64,000 nt of DNA from Larix kaempferi (GCA_027924585.1 BSBM01000609.1:1003501-1067500); one strand, 5' to 3'. Positions 34,240 to 47,590 are shown, numbered from the stretch's first letter. Numbers and translations: made by a program. The notes: generated from the letters alone by a model not told the origin.

Positions 34240-37200
34240 TGTTTGTTTTATCCCTTAATATTCGGGGTTTGGGGAAGGCTAGTAGGGCAAAGGCTTTCTC
34301 TAAACTTTATTCATCTATTTGCCCTGGCATCGTTTTACTTCAGGAAACCATGTGTTCTAGTTCGGTGGCGGTTTCAAAGTTAGGTGTTCTCCTTCCTAGA
34401 TGGGAAGTTGCGGCTTATTGTTCGAATGGACTTTCTGGTGGATTGGTTGTGGCGTGGAATCCCTCTCTGTTTGATTTCAAAGTTTTTCTACTCCGTGGGG
34501 TCTTCTGATGAAAGGCTTTTGCATTGGTTTCAATTTTCAGTTTTATCTTTTCAACTGTTATGCTCCCTATGATGGCCGGAGATTATTTTGGGATGATCTT
34601 GCTGCTTCTGGGGTTCTTAATTTATCTCATTTGGTGATTGCTGGTGATCTGAATTTCACAAAATCTGCCTCTGAGATTTGGGGCTCGGGGGCTAGATTGG
34701 ATCCATTGGCTGGCTATTTTTCATATTTTATTGGTCGTTCTGACCTAGTGGATGTGGCTCCGGCAAAATTGGTTCCTACCTGGACAAACGGTAGGCATGG
34801 TGTTGATGGTGTTCATAAGAGATTAGATCGTTTCTTGGTGAAATCATCCTTTTTGAATTTTATGGCAAAGACTCGGTCTTGGGTTTATGAGGTGAAATTC
34901 TCAGATCATTGGCCTATTGTTTTTGAGTTTGGTGATTATGGAAAGAAGGTTTGTTACCCGTTCAAGTTCAATAATTCTTGGTTATTGGAGAAGGACTTTT
35001 GTGATATGGTGAAGTATTTCTGGTCAAATGCGGTGGTGAAGAATCCAAACCCTGTGGATTACTTCTGCTAGAAAATGAAGATGCTTAAGGATGAAGTTAT
35101 TAACTGGATTAAGGCTAGAAAAAAGAGGGATGCTGCGGAACTGATGAATTTGGAATATTGTATTCAAAATGCTTCTTTGCATAATTTTGATGGTTCATTA
35201 AATCAGGGTGACTTTGATTTATTGAAACTACATGAGAAAAAAAAGGAAGAGATCCTTTTGATGGAAGAAAGGGAGTGGAGATTGAAAAGCAGGGTTGTTT
35301 GGATCAGCCATGGGGACAGGAATACAAAGTTTTTTCATGCTTATGCTTCTGCTAGGCATAATTCGAAGTTAATATGGGATATCCAGGACGATAATGGTAA
35401 TACTCTTAAAGGTTTGGACTTGTTGAGCACTGAAGCTGTGAGGTATTTTGGCAATATTTATAAGGAGGAAGGTGGCTGTAATCTATTAGATCAAATCAGA
35501 ATGGCAGAACTTTATCCTAGATGTATTGATGATTCTGTAGCAGAGGATTTAGGAAAAGAGGTCACCCTTGAAGAAATTGAGCATACCTTAAAAAACTTTG
35601 CCAGAGACAAAAGTCTGGGCCCTGATGGTTGGCCTATGGAAGTTTATGTCCATTTCTTTGATTATATGGGGGAAGACATTCAGCGTCTTGTGGAATACAT
35701 GAGGCTACATGGTTTCATTTCTGGTGCATTGAATTCCACTTTCCTTACTTTAATTCCAAAAAGTAATAAGCCTGTTTCATTTGGGGAGTATCGACCTATT
35801 GCTCTCTGTAATCTCATTTATAAGCTTGTTTCCAAAATTATTGCTCCGAGATTGAAGGTGGTACTATCTGCGCTTATTACTCCTGAACAGTTTGGTTTTT
35901 TGAAGGATAGACAAATTTATGACTCTATTGGGCTTGCTCAGGAATTGCTACATACTATCAAGTCCAAGAAGTTAAAGGCTCTGATTTTGAAGATGGACCT
36001 AGAAAAATCCTATGATAGGGTCAATTGGTCTTTCCTCAGATTGATTCTGATCCAAATAGGTACTCCTCCGCTGGTTATTAACTGGATTATGGCATGTGTT
36101 TCAACTCCTTGTTTTGTTGTATTAGTTAATGGAAACCCCACCACGTTTTTTAAAGGATCTAGAGGTATCAGGCAGGGCTGTCCCCTGTCTCCCCTCCTCT
36201 TTCTTCTGGTTATTGATGGCCTCAACAGACTTATACATCAAGCCAAGTTAATGGGTTTGATTAAAGGTATTAAGATGGGTGAGGGTTGCTTCCTGTCCCA
36301 TCTCCTTTTTGTTGATGATGTCCTCCTTGCTGGCATCGATTCTGTCACCGAATGGAAAGTTTTCTCCAATATCATAAATTTTTTCTGTAAGATTTCAGGA
36401 ATGAAAGTTAGTATTAGGAAGTCTTGTTTTTATCAACACAATGTGGAAGTTGATCGTAGAAGGGAAATTGAAGCCTCCTTACCTTATAGTTGTCTTGATC
36501 TGCTTGATGGATTGAAATATTTGGGTTATATTTTAAAACCAAATTCTTATAAAGCTGGTGATTGGCGTTGGATTATTAGTAAGTTTGAACGAAGAATTGA
36601 TCATTGGACGTATCGGTTGCTATCCACTGGTGGCAGACTTGTTCTTGTTAAAGTTGTTCTCTCTAGTATTTCGATTTTCTGGCTATCTCTTTTAGAGATC
36701 CCGGCCTATATCCTGAATAGACTTAGAAGGCTTATTTTTAATTTCCTTTGGTCTGGTAATCGAGATGGCTCAAATCTGGTGATGGTTAAGTGGAAGGTGC
36801 TTGCTCGGCCGGTTAAGTATGGTGGGTGGGGCATTAAAGATATTAGTGTATTTAGAAAATCTCTTCGGTTGAAGAGCTTTTGCCGTGGATTATTCAGTTC
36901 ATCTCTTTGGTCGAAGGTTCTTAAGCTCAAGAATATTAAAACTGATCTGTTAAGCTGGTTAAGGAAGCCTAAGAGGATTACTGGTTTGATGTCTCCAGTT
37001 TGGAGAGGTTTTCTTAAAGTTTTCGATTGGATTGCCAAGGATTTGTGTTGGCAGGTTGGTAATGGTTGCAATGTTCGTATCGGTGTTGATTCGGTCCTTG
37101 GTATGGAGGAATGTTTTAACCTGTCTGAAAATTTGGTTAATTGGTTAAATTTGCTGGGTTTTAAAACACTCAATGATGTTTATGATTATGATTTGGTTCA

Positions 37201-38356
37201 GCGGTCTGGTGATGGTTGGATAAGGGCCTTTGATTGGTTGGTCCCGGCTCATGAGATGGAATGGGAACGTTATCTACAGGCACTTAAAATGGCTGGTATT
37301 ATGTTTTCGGACTCCAGTGATAAGTTGATATGGGTAGGTAATCGGATTGATGGCTCTGTTACAGCTTGGTCTGCATATGATAGGATCATCCAGGAACAAT
37401 GTATCTTTCCCTGTCAGTGGTGGTTTTCAAAAATTTGGAGCTGGGCTATTCCTTTGAAGGTTAAGGTTTTCCTATGGCATGCCCTCTATGGCAGCCTTAC
37501 GACATGGGAGAATTTACTCAAACGTGGCTGGTATGGTCCAAACTGGTGCTGTTTATGTAAGTTAGAAGCTGAAACTGCTGATCATCTTTTTGTGAAATGC
37601 TCTTTTGTGCAAAAAGTTTGGTCTCTGTGTTGTAAAGATCTTAATCTACTGCATGTATGGGATGCGTTGGATTTTGGTTCTGGTCTTCTTGATTGGGTAA
37701 GAGATAATAAGAAGCCTCTTTTCCTACCTATTTTCATATCTTGGATCATATGGTACACAAGAAATGAAATGATTTTTCAGAATAAGATCCATGATGCTGT
37801 GCTATGTGGTAAGACTGTCTGTCATATGATTCAGACTTATCCTGAGGTGGAACAAGGAAGGAATGTTGTGATAAAGAATTCTTTCTCCTTTGGGGTTTCA
37901 CAGCCAATTTTATTTTTTGACGGGGCTGCTCAGGATGGTTTGTGTGCTGCTGGTGGAGTCATCTTCATAAACGAAAGCCATTATTTCTCTCTTCGTCTTA
38001 ATGGTGGCAGAGGAACCAATATGAAAGCGGAGTTATTGGCTCTTTGGGTTGTTCTTAAGGTGGCTAATTATTTTGGTCTGGTTAATCTCAAAGTCTTTGG
38101 GGATTCTTGCGTTACAATTAAATGGGCTGCTTCTGAATTCGCTCTTAATGTTATTGATCTTAATTATTGGTGTGCTCGAACGCGACTGGAGATTGAAAAA
38201 CTGGATCAGATTTCTTTTGAACATATTTACAGATGTCACAACACTCAAGGAGATCAGCTATCAAAAGATGCTTTTGGTGGTCCTGTTGGGGTTCTTTTTT
38301 GGGAAGAATGGATGGATACCTGTCTGCTTGACAGGGGTAGTTTATATTTCCTTTAA
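34239..38356 (+). pseudogene. LINE ORF2: AP-like endonuclease, reverse transcriptase, RNase H
   Basis: Domain order is complete. The endonuclease (34239-34930) has LNIRGLG, the catalytic LQET, AGDLN, LDRFLV and SDHWP. The RT has YRPIALCN, KMDLEKSYDRV (Asp 308 counted from 35075), RGIRQGCPLSPLLF and FVDD (about residues 412-415, where many relatives have FADD). A zf-RVT region (WSWAIPLKVKVFLWHALYG, CCLCK) follows. The RNase H acidic set is FFDGA D949, AEL E986, GDS D1010 and a late Asp at 1060 or 1065. Lesions: a one-base frame change near 34500-34508 and a TAG at 35069. All catalytic residues otherwise remain. In life it would nick DNA and prime reverse transcription at the target. Confidence 0.93.
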
Positions 38357-38571
38357 GGAATTTTGTAATTCTAGACTGTTCTATTTTGTAATCCTTCTCT
38401 TTTGTTTGGGCGACTATAATTATGTATAAAGGTCCTGAAGAAGAATATGGGAAATAGGTTTGGTTCTGGATACTTTGGACTATAAGTTATCCTTTAAATC
38501 TTTGTACTATTTGATTCAGATGAATAACAATAGTACGATTTTTTTCTGCTGGAAAAAATCTAATGTTTTTT

Positions 38572-39982
38572 GAATCGATATCTTGTTTTATAAATTTTAT
38601 TTAATAAATAAATTTTATTTATTTATTTTAAATAATTTAGTTTTAAAATTTAAGTTAGAGTGGACAATATAAATTATTTAAAAAAACACTCATACTCTAG
38701 ATCGATGTGGGCTTCTATCTTGTGATAAATAAGCACGCACATCAAAGCAGAGAGATATTAAAATCATATCTCCTTAATTACTGTGTGACCCTTTTTTTTG
38801 TGAAATCACGCACATCGCCCTCTTATTATTCAATTTCTCCTATGCCTCTCATTTATTTTCTCCCTTATTTTTATTAAGTTATTATACCAGCCGGATATAT
38901 AGCAATCACTTTTTAGTCAACCTAGATTGAATTTTAATTAATTTGTTATGTGTTAAATCTTTTTCATAGTTTTATTAAAATTAAGTAAAATTTAAATATT
39001 AAATCAAATATTTTGAAAATTAAAAAGTATTTTTTACAATTTTGAAATAGAAATTTGTATTTTATGATTGGTTAAGGCAATTTATTAGCCTTTTTTTATC
39101 AATTCGGTCAATTTGGAAACTCTTGAATTATTTAGTTTATCCAAAATGAGTTAGCTTGTTACCCCTTTAATATATATCTTTTACTTGTATTAGGTTATAT
39201 ATACTCATACATATATAAATAAAGTTTGGATCTAATAATATACATCTATACTAATATAGCAATCTATTCATTCATTTATTTTTTAATAGGAATCAAAACG
39301 TTGGTTAATCGCGCCGACAAACTATACCTGGACAAAGCATTAGAACCTTTTTACTATTACAATATCCTACACTATTATATAGTTATCATATTAAAATAAT
39401 AATATTAAATAATAAATATATACTATTACATAGTCATCATATTAAAATAATGTTAAGTAATAAATATTACATAGTCATAAATAGTACATAATAATAATAA
39501 TTTTACAAATACCAAAGCAACAAGTAGTAATACACATTAATTGTGGATGGTATGTATATGAGCAACTACTAGTACACATAATAATTATTGCGGAAGATTA
39601 TGATCAATTTATTTTTCAATATAGTATGGTTAATAAACCTTCTACTCAAATTATTTTTCAATATTTTAACCATGTTTTAATGGCGGGATAATTTTTTATC
39701 CGTTTTTTTCAATTTTTTGGGCATAAACTCCTGTAAAATTTAAATACTTTCCATAATTTTACATTGTTTTATTAATTCTTATGGGTTTTCAAACTAATAT
39801 ACAATATTTTTTTTTGTGAGACATTATTGATGGATTTTTAAAACAATATACAATACTGGTTTTTGTGATATAGTGGTTTTTTAATTTATGTGTCTAATTA
39901 ACAATTCAAAAAGAAATATTTGTTTCATTTTTCATCAACAAATGCTTAAATTTGGCATTTGTCGAGTACATTTTAGAACGAG

Positions 39983-40018
<36 letters not shown>

Positions 40019-42559
40019 TTTTGTTTATATGTATATATAAAGGGATATTCATAAACAGTGAGATTATATAAAGTAAAAGGCACACATCTTAGCTTGAGGT
40101 AAAATTCCCAGATTTAAAATTGTCTTTAATTAATTATGTTATTTTAAATAGCATTTTAAGTAATATAGTTTTTTTTTAAAGTATTTTAAGCTACTTAATA
40201 TTTACAAAAGTAAAAAATAAAAAAAAATATATAAATAAAATTAAAACTTTACAAGTTAATGTATTATTAACACTTTATTATTATATATATATATCATTAT
40301 CATTATCATTTGACGACAACATAAATAAGATTTACCAATTCCTAATTTTTTAAAAAGCCAATTACAAACCTCTTATCACCAAAATTTTTAAAAAACAAAT
40401 AAAAACTCTATGAAATGCGAATTCAATAGGCATAGATTTGTATTGGATGAAAACAAATAATATTATGATAAATTTATATTTGATGAAAACAAATAATAAC
40501 AATGTTGATAAAGTTGAAAGAGTTGTATTTCCAAATATTATGAATAAAAATAGAAATAATTAAAAAAAAAAAATTTAATTATTATAAAAGATTTAAATTA
40601 TATGTTTTTTTATTGATTTTATCAAATAATTTTTCAATCATTTTAAGATAAATTCATATTAAATTAATTTTATATAAGCAAATAATAAAAATAATAAATT
40701 AAAATATTCTGAGTAATAAGATACTAATTTAAAAAAATACATTTTTGGAAGTTAAGGAAAAGGCTATGTTGATAAGGTCTCCACCTCAACAACCGTGCCC
40801 ATGTCCCTTATCAGTTACTTTATATTTATGTCAAAAAGTCTAGCCACTTTTCTTTTAAGTAGGGAAGGTTCTATTAATAGATGCATATATAATACCTAAA
40901 ATGGTTGTGCAAGATCACAAAGATAGCATGCCAAAAGTAATATGAAAGTTTAAATTTGAAATTGAGTAAACAGATTTAAGAGTTTAGATTGTGAATTGGT
41001 GATATGATGACAAGAACACATAAGAATGGTTCATAATGGTCACTTTCTATTTTAAGAATGGTTTTTAGTGGAGATGGAAAATGTTATGTAAATATCTAAA
41101 ACTATTATGAATGTGTCATTTGTATTTAAAATTATTATGAATGTGTCATTTGTTGAATTACCACTGTGGAAGAGATGTATGAAAGAGGGCTAGAAAATGA
41201 GAGGATTGTGGAAGTGTAGTTGAATGCAATGTTGGTGACGATTGATATTTTGTAAAGATGATAGAATGGTTGTTGTGTTGTGTGTTGAGCAATCAATATG
41301 AACGTTGTAGGATTTGGAAGATTGTGATATGTCGCTAAGCAAAAGTTCTGAGATTGATCTAAATATCCGAGGGTTGCTAGGGATTGTATTATATTTGATA
41401 GGTGGAAACTATTACTCAGAAGTAGTCGTTGTATATGTCAAAACAAAAAACCTAGGGCGACTATGGTTGAAGTTGTAGCTAGCTAGAAGAGGCATTTAAT
41501 AGTATTATTTTTCCAAGAGACAAGTTGAATAGCTTTGGGTGGATGAGGGGCTTAGCAAATGTGTTGGAGGTACCCTAGAGCCTAGGGAAAACTTGAATGA
41601 GGCCACTGAACTGTAGAGCAGAGCAGTCTCGAAAAGAGAATAATAACTTCACCTAGTAACTTCAAAATAATAATTTCACAACTCGAAACTAGGTTAATCA
41701 GGAATAATTCAGAGCCATTTACTTGATTGTTCATGCTTCACATTTATCCAGAGAAAGGGAATTGAGATCTATTGAATTAAGATTACATCATTATGATTAA
41801 AATTTCTCGTGTTGTTAGTTGTAGAAGATATGGATCTGCTAAATAAACCCTCATGAATTATGGTGAAGAAAGCTAAATAAACCCTCATGAATTATGGTGA
41901 AGAAAATAAAGGAGTAACGTGATTGTGCTCCACGTAACTCTCCCTATGAGTTCATGATACTAATGATAGAAAATTCTCCTAGCCGCACCACGAGTCAGGT
42001 GATCGTGCCAGAAACACTGAGACCAAGATGTTGGAGAAGAGATATAATGTATATGAAAGTGCATTTAAGTTAGGGGTGGAAGGTTAAGACTTAAATAAAG
42101 TATTTTAATATCAATTGATAAAGTAGATAATAATATAAAACTTATAACATATAGTTTTTATTGAGTTAGTTAAATGGTGTTTTCAATATGTCCACATTAA
42201 ACTAACTTGCAATACTCAAATCTGGAGTCAATAATTTAACGAACTTTTATCATAGGTAAATTTAACTAACTCTAGTAATGAGGTATCTACCTCTCCAAAT
42301 GTGCCCATAAATTTATATAGGATGAAAATAAATAAAAGCTCAAAAATTCAATATGAATATATTTAAATACATGAACACGCATAAAACTATTCTATAACAT
42401 GTGATTGAATTTGTTAAAAAATCAATATAAATATATTTAAATACATGAATATAACATGTGATTGAATTTGTTAAAAATTCAATATGAATATTGAAATACA
42501 TGAACCAGCATAAAACTACTGCTATAACATGTGTTGAATTTGTTAATGCTAATCGAGTA
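38572..42559. other. AT-rich, unassigned
   Basis: No gene recognised. It contains a TA microsatellite (39984-40014). A run of local direct repeats of CATGAATAT/AATTTGTTAAAAA-type sequence lies at 42340-42545; minus-strand frames there are low-complexity by-products of that repeat. Confidence 0.4.
39984..40014. repeat. (TA)n microsatellite
   Basis: About 15 TA dinucleotides in a row in AT-rich DNA. Confidence 0.95.
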
Positions 42560-42694
42560 AGTTGTTGAGCTATTATTAAGTTTTTTGAATTTGTGAGACT
42601 CACTGCCTGTGTCGTCCTGAACACTTGTCTGAACATCTCTGTGAGACTGAAGAGGAGCTCTCCGTTTGGGAAAGCAGGAAACGGAGGATCCCAT
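42560..42694 (-). other. Possible first-exon fragment with MGSSVSC start
   Basis: The minus-strand frame from the ATG at 42694 begins MGSSVSCFPKRRAPLQSHRD. Met-Gly-x3-Ser-Cys followed by basic residues fits the N-myristoylation and palmitoylation signal of membrane-anchored plant proteins. After about 40 residues the frame enters low-complexity AT-rich repeat sequence. No further exon was seen. It may be a gene fragment or chance; I do not recognise the family. Confidence 0.25.
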
Positions 42695-43099
42695 TATTCA
42701 AAACCAGGTCACACTTTCTTGTTTCTGTCCCTTTGTTTCTATATTTTTAGAGTCTATTTTATAAACGGAATTGCAACCGATCAAATTTGAATTTTTTTAG
42801 CAGCACGTGTGACTGACGTTTTCTTGTACCGTTGAAGAGTCAAGCCGTTCAAATATACAAAAGAAAACTGATCATGGGCTCAAAATTTGTTGATTTGGGT
42901 ATTATTGTTGGTAATGAACTTAATGTTGAAGTCTCCATTGGTGATAGAAGGCATCAGGAAACATAAGGAGAGGTTTTAGGGTTTAATATGATACGGGTAT
43001 TGACTACGTATTCAAATGAATTGTGGAGTTGTTTTCCTTATTATTAAATGTTTTTGAATGTGGAACCGTTCGCTGACACTGGTATTAAAGATAAAGATA

Positions 43100-43385
43100 G
43101 AAGTATGTTCTCACAGAAAGTAACAAATGGTCTTACAGGGAGTAAGTCTCGAGAAAGACGTTGATTGAAGGCCTTCAACGTTAAATCCGACATTGAAGAT
43201 TTTGTGGTGGGGAAGGACATAAATATTTATTTTGTTGAGGGTATTTCTCAGAGGGCCCTTGTCGGTCATTTAGAATATATGAAAATGAACAGATTAGAGA
43301 TGATTGAATGGGCTATGAAGCATTGGAGACCTGATTTGTGATACTGTCCTGGGGTACATATTTTGCTAAAATGACGGTTTTGCAT
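43100..43385 (+). pseudogene. DUF4283-like fragment of a LINE-type ORF1
   Basis: The frame from 43201 reads FVVGKDINIYFVEGISQRAL, VGHLEYMKMNRLEMIEWAMK and HWRPDL, then a TGA at 43339 and YCPGVHILLK. This is the DUF4283 pattern (ALVG..., W...W.P..GYCP) of plant retroelement ORF1/gag-like proteins. It is truncated and abuts a gypsy fragment at about 43390, so the junction is a chimaera made by decay or insertion. Confidence 0.6.
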
Positions 43386-43395
43386 AGTTTTCCAT

Positions 43396-44098
43396 CGCCA
43401 AAGGAAAACTACACTACACATGATCTAGAACTTGCAACAATCATTCATGTACTTAAAATTTGGTGACATTACTTGATTGGTAGAAGATTCTTGTTAACGA
43501 CAGATAATATCATCCTTAAAAATATTTTTTTTATCAACAAAATTTGAATGTTAGGCAAGCTAGCTGGATAGATTTCCTGATCAGCATGATTTTGAGATTA
43601 AACATATCAAGGGAAAGGACAATATAGCGGTTGATGCACTTATTAGAAATGTATATGCACTGCATTCCAATATTTGTGTGTCATATTTGAAAAGCAAAAT
43701 CAGATATGCACTAAAAATGGACGAGTATTATGTGACAGTTCATGAGAAATTGCTAAAAAATAGTGTAGAAAACATCGATCTACATAATTTAGTATAAACT
43801 ATAAATACTTACTTATGTTTGAAAGCAAGTTATGCATACCAAATTCAACATAACTAAAGCTCATGATTTTAGAAGAGTCTAAAAAAAATCCCTATTTAGG
43901 CCATCCAGGCTACAAAAAAATGTTAATAGCAGTAAAGAAATAATTTTTTATTTGTCAAATATGAAAACCGAAATAGTAGAATACTTAATAAAATGTTTGC
44001 AATGTCAATAGTTCAAAGTAGAACATCAACATCCTATAGGGTTGTTATACCCCTTATTCATTTTGGAATAGAAATGGGAAGTAATATTGATGGGCTTT
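43396..44098 (+). mobile_element. Ty3/gypsy RNase H to integrase N-terminus remnant
   Basis: It reads KENYTTHDLELATI, W.HYLIGRRFLLTTD, DFEIKHIKGKDNIAVDAL (RNase H end), then LGHPGYKKM and CLQC of the integrase HHCC zinc domain, and KWEVILMGF at the start of the integrase core. Several stops and frame changes. The sequence is cut at 44098 exactly where the LTR of the next element begins; the rest of the integrase should lie beyond the window. Confidence 0.82.
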
Positions 44099-44954
44099 TG
44101 TTGGCATTGTATCGGCTATAATGTTATAAGTCTTGTAAAAAAATTGTAATGGGTTGTGCAATATATTTTATATTAGCTTGTGCAATATGTTTTGTATCAG
44201 CCAGGGGAAATTTTAAGGATTCATAATTTTTTGAAGGTGTAAAAACCTTGGTGAATCTTTCTAATTATCAAATTTCCGGCAATTAAATGTTTAGTGATAT
44301 TGTTTTAAAAATATTCAAATTTATAAGTATTTTATATAGTTTTTGAATACTTTTGGTGATTTTTAGAGTAAAAGTTTTTGAACATGTGGAATTTGGGCAA
44401 ATCGTATTAGAAAAAATGGAAAATGGTGAATATTGTTTTGGAAGAAAAACTTGAAAAGTGTCCCATGGGCTAAATTTCACCCCTGAAATTTTTCCTAGTA
44501 TCAACTTGCACAATATTTTGTATAGTGACTTGCACATTAGCAATATGTGTTAAGGATAAGTTAAATTAATGCATAAGTCATTAATATTAGTTAAAGTATA
44601 GTTGAGAAACTGATAACTATATGATAGTTGGTATAAATGATGAAAGGATAGGACTGCTTTGGGTTCGTTCTTGTATGTGACCGATGTTTGAGAATACAAT
44701 GTTAATGAATGACAAAGATTATTATTATATGTATTGTGTTATCATTGATTGAATGGATACTTGTTTGATATGGTGTAATGATGTTTATGACACACTACAA
44801 ATGACTATGATATTGTTTAAGTTATTGTACTGAATACCTGTAAATTATGGAGAATGTACTATTGTTGAATGGTTGTTTAACTTAGCCTTATTTTAGTATG
44901 AGTAGTCCCCATTATAGTCTCGGGTGAGACCTTACCTTATTGGGTAGTGAAAAT
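44099..44954 (+). repeat. 5' LTR of the outer gypsy element, left part
   Basis: 856 bp from TGTTGGCAT to the AAAAT target site (44950-44954). With the 66-bp right part (52224-52289) the uninterrupted LTR would be about 922 bp. Confidence 0.78.
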
Positions 44955-45559
44955 TGTTAAGATTTAATATGCTAAGACAGAAAATAGCAGCATTGCATTC
45001 CATTTCACAATAATAGCATATACAGGATCACTGAAGAAACAACAAGCACAGCAAAAAAACAAGAGACACAGATTTATCCTGGGAAACCCTCATGGGGTAG
45101 AAAACCCAGCAAAGCTTCCTCAATATAGATGACCAGCAATATACAAAGATGCAAACCAAAGACATGATCTCCTCCTCCACCATAGTAGACCTCTCCTCCA
45201 CAAGTGCACTACTCTCAAGTGAGTGAGTGTGTGTAAAATGAGGAATACACCTCCTCTATTTATACACTACTCCGACTTGTCTTTTACACAAATCATGTAG
45301 GCTCATATTTAACCATTGGGTTAAATACCCCACTACAACTGACTGGGCCGACCCCTCTAGGGTGATCTAATAACCCTTTGACCCACATAACACATACAGG
45401 GCCGAACCCCACTAGGGAAGTCTAATAACCCAAGTTACAACATTTCGACGGAGGAATAAACATCTTCGGATATACAATAAGATCTTCACGGAGGAATGAA
45501 ACATCTCCGGAATAATAAAGTACAACTATAATATTCTTTGAAGTTACAATATCTCAACA
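44955..45559 (-). repeat. Copia 3' LTR (left side)
   Basis: 605 bp, the same length as its partner. Contains TATAAATA on the minus strand (45264-45257). Confidence 0.93.
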
Positions 45560-45570
45560 CTCCCCCTTAA
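45560..45570 (-). other. Polypurine tract of the copia element
   Basis: On the minus strand TTAAGGGGGAG followed by TGTTGAG of the LTR; standard position for plus-strand priming. Confidence 0.8.
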
Positions 45571-45768
45571 CGAGAAGGATATTATAATAGCATCTGCACG
45601 AGCAAGGAGTCATCAGCATCATACATGATACATCTATAAATCATTGGAAGCTTTCTCAACATCAAAAGTAACTCAACCAGTTACTGGAACATCAACATCT
45701 TCAGTACTGAGTCTTTATCTTCTGCAGCACTCAAACAATTACAGCAACATCAATATCTGAATCCTCAT

Positions 45769-47590
45769 GATCATCAGCATCGTCATCACACGATCATCAG
45801 CATCGTCATCACACAATCATCAGCATCGTCATCACACGATCAACATCGTCGTCTAGATCAACACGATCAGCATCGTCACATCATCTCGATCTACAGCATC
45901 TGGTTCATCATGATCAAAAACATCTGGATCATCTCGATCTACAGCATCTGGATCATCTCAATCTACAACATCTGGATCATCTCGATCTATAGCATCTGGA
46001 TCATCACAATCTACAGCATCTGGATCATCTCGATCTACAGCATCTAGATCATCTCGATCTACAGCATCTGGATCATCTTGATCTACAACATCTGGATCAT
46101 CATGATCTACAGCATCTAGACCATCTCGATCTACAGCATCTGGATCATCTCGATCTACAACATAAGTATCCTCAACCATACAAGTACATTAATCAATACA
46201 TGTATCATCAAAAGTATGTATTCTCACCAATACATCTATCATCAAAACATGTATTCTTACTAGTACATATATCATCAAAAGCATGTATTCTCACTAATAC
46301 ATCTATCATCAAAAGCATGTATTCTCACTAATACATCTATCATCAAAAGCATGTATTCTCACTAATACATCTATCAATACAAGTATCCACACCGATACAA
46401 GTATACACAACAGCAGCATACCCTGCAACACACATGATCCAATTACGGGATGGTCAATCCCTCTCACTTTAGGACATAGGTCCAAGGATGATACAATCCT
46501 GATCCACTTACGGGATGATCAATCCCTCTCAATTTAAGACATCTCTCATGTCTATGGATGATGCAATCCAGATCAACTTACAGGATGATCAATCCTTATC
46601 TTTTTAAGACACCTCACCATGTCTAGGGATGATGCAATCCCGAATCAACTTACAGGATGATTAGTCCTTATCACTTTAAGACACCTCACCATGTCTAGGG
46701 ACGATGCAATCCCAATCTACTTACAGGATGATTAGTCCTTATCACTTTAAGACACCTCACCATGTCTAGGGACGATGCAATCCCAATCTACTTACAGGAT
46801 GATTAGTCCTTATCACTTTAAGACACCTCACCATGTCTAGGGATGATGCAATCCCAATCTACTTACAGGATGATTAGTCCTTATCACTTTAAGACACCTC
46901 ACCATGTCTAGGGACGATGCAATCCCAATCTACTTACAAGATGATTAGTCCTTATCACTTTAGGACATAAGTCCAAGGATGATGCAATCCTGATCCACTT
47001 ACGGGATGATCAATCCCTATCTCTTTAGGACATAAGTCCAAGGATGATGCAATCCTGTCACGTACATTTTGAACCAAATGCTCAGGGACGATGCAGTCCT
47101 ATCACGTTCACTAGGGACCACTTTCTCGGAGACATATGTCTACGGATCTCTTTTAGGACATGTGTCCATGGATGATACAATCCCCTCGTCCACTAGGGAC
47201 CACATTCTCGGATACATCTGTCTACGGATCACTTTAGAACTGAAGTCTAGGGATGATACAATCCTCTCGTCCACTAGGGACCACATTCTCGGAGACATCT
47301 ATCTACGGATCACTTTAGAACTGAAGTCCCGGGATGATACAATCCTTTCGTCCACTAGCGACCACATTCTCGGAGACATCTGTCTACGGATCACTTTAGA
47401 ACTGAAGTCCAAGGATGATACAATCCTCTCCTGTCCACTACGGACTTCATTCTCGAAGACCATACGTCTACGGATCCTTTTAGAACATGTGTTCAAGGAT
47501 GATGCAATCCCTCTTCTTTCTCGGAGACATATGTCTACCGATCCTTTTAGAACATGTGTTCAAGGATGATGCAATCCCCTTGTCAACTTA
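45769..47590 (-). repeat. Series of tandem arrays (23, 24, ~35, 71 and 81 bp units) in the copia 3' region
   Basis: 45769-45837 holds three 23-bp units (GATCATCAGCATCGTCATC..). 45888-46160 holds about eleven 24-bp units (GATCTACAGCATCTGGATCA). 46199-46380 holds about five ~35-bp units (CATCTATCATCAAAAGCATG). 46430-47060 holds 71-bp units (landmarks at 46700, 46771, 46842, 46913). 47140-47590 holds 81-bp units (landmarks at 47231, 47312, 47393). Some units translate to D-rich repeats (VDRDDPDA) on the minus strand, but no start or domain supports a protein. The arrays fill the space between the pol end and the polypurine tract. Confidence 0.92.

Larger units (their letters stand above)
32244..38571 (+). 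mobile_element. Near full-length L1-type LINE with C-terminal RNase H
   Basis: The element is bounded by the 16-bp target duplication AAATCTAATGTTTTTT (32244-32259 and 38556-38571). The 5' side starts with a T-run extending to 32269. The body has a GC-richer 5' leader, ORF1 (32623-34239), ORF2 (34239-38356) and a 3' UTR of about 195 bp ending in a short A-run. Four lesions are seen: two stops in ORF1, and one frameshift and one stop in ORF2. The good TSD and few lesions suggest a fairly young insertion. Base composition is less AT-rich than the surroundings. Confidence 0.95.

Noticed and set aside
36010-37173. Minus-strand frames of 71 and 155 codons
   Set aside because: Antisense shadows of the LINE ORF2.
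31610-39590. Similar AT-rich segments on both sides of the LINE as LTRs of a larger element
   Set aside because: Similarity is short and weak, and no terminal motifs or target duplication were found; probably a dispersed old repeat.
45958-46179. Aspartate-rich repeat protein (VDRDDPDA units) on the minus strand
   Set aside because: A 24-bp tandem repeat reads open in this frame automatically; no initiation context or domain.
45769-46380. CRISPR-like appearance of regularly spaced repeats
   Set aside because: Units are directly adjacent with no unique spacers, in a plant retrotransposon; these are tandem arrays.
47069-47569. 166-codon plus-strand frame with internal repeats
   Set aside because: By-product of 81-bp units (divisible by three) antisense to the copia element.
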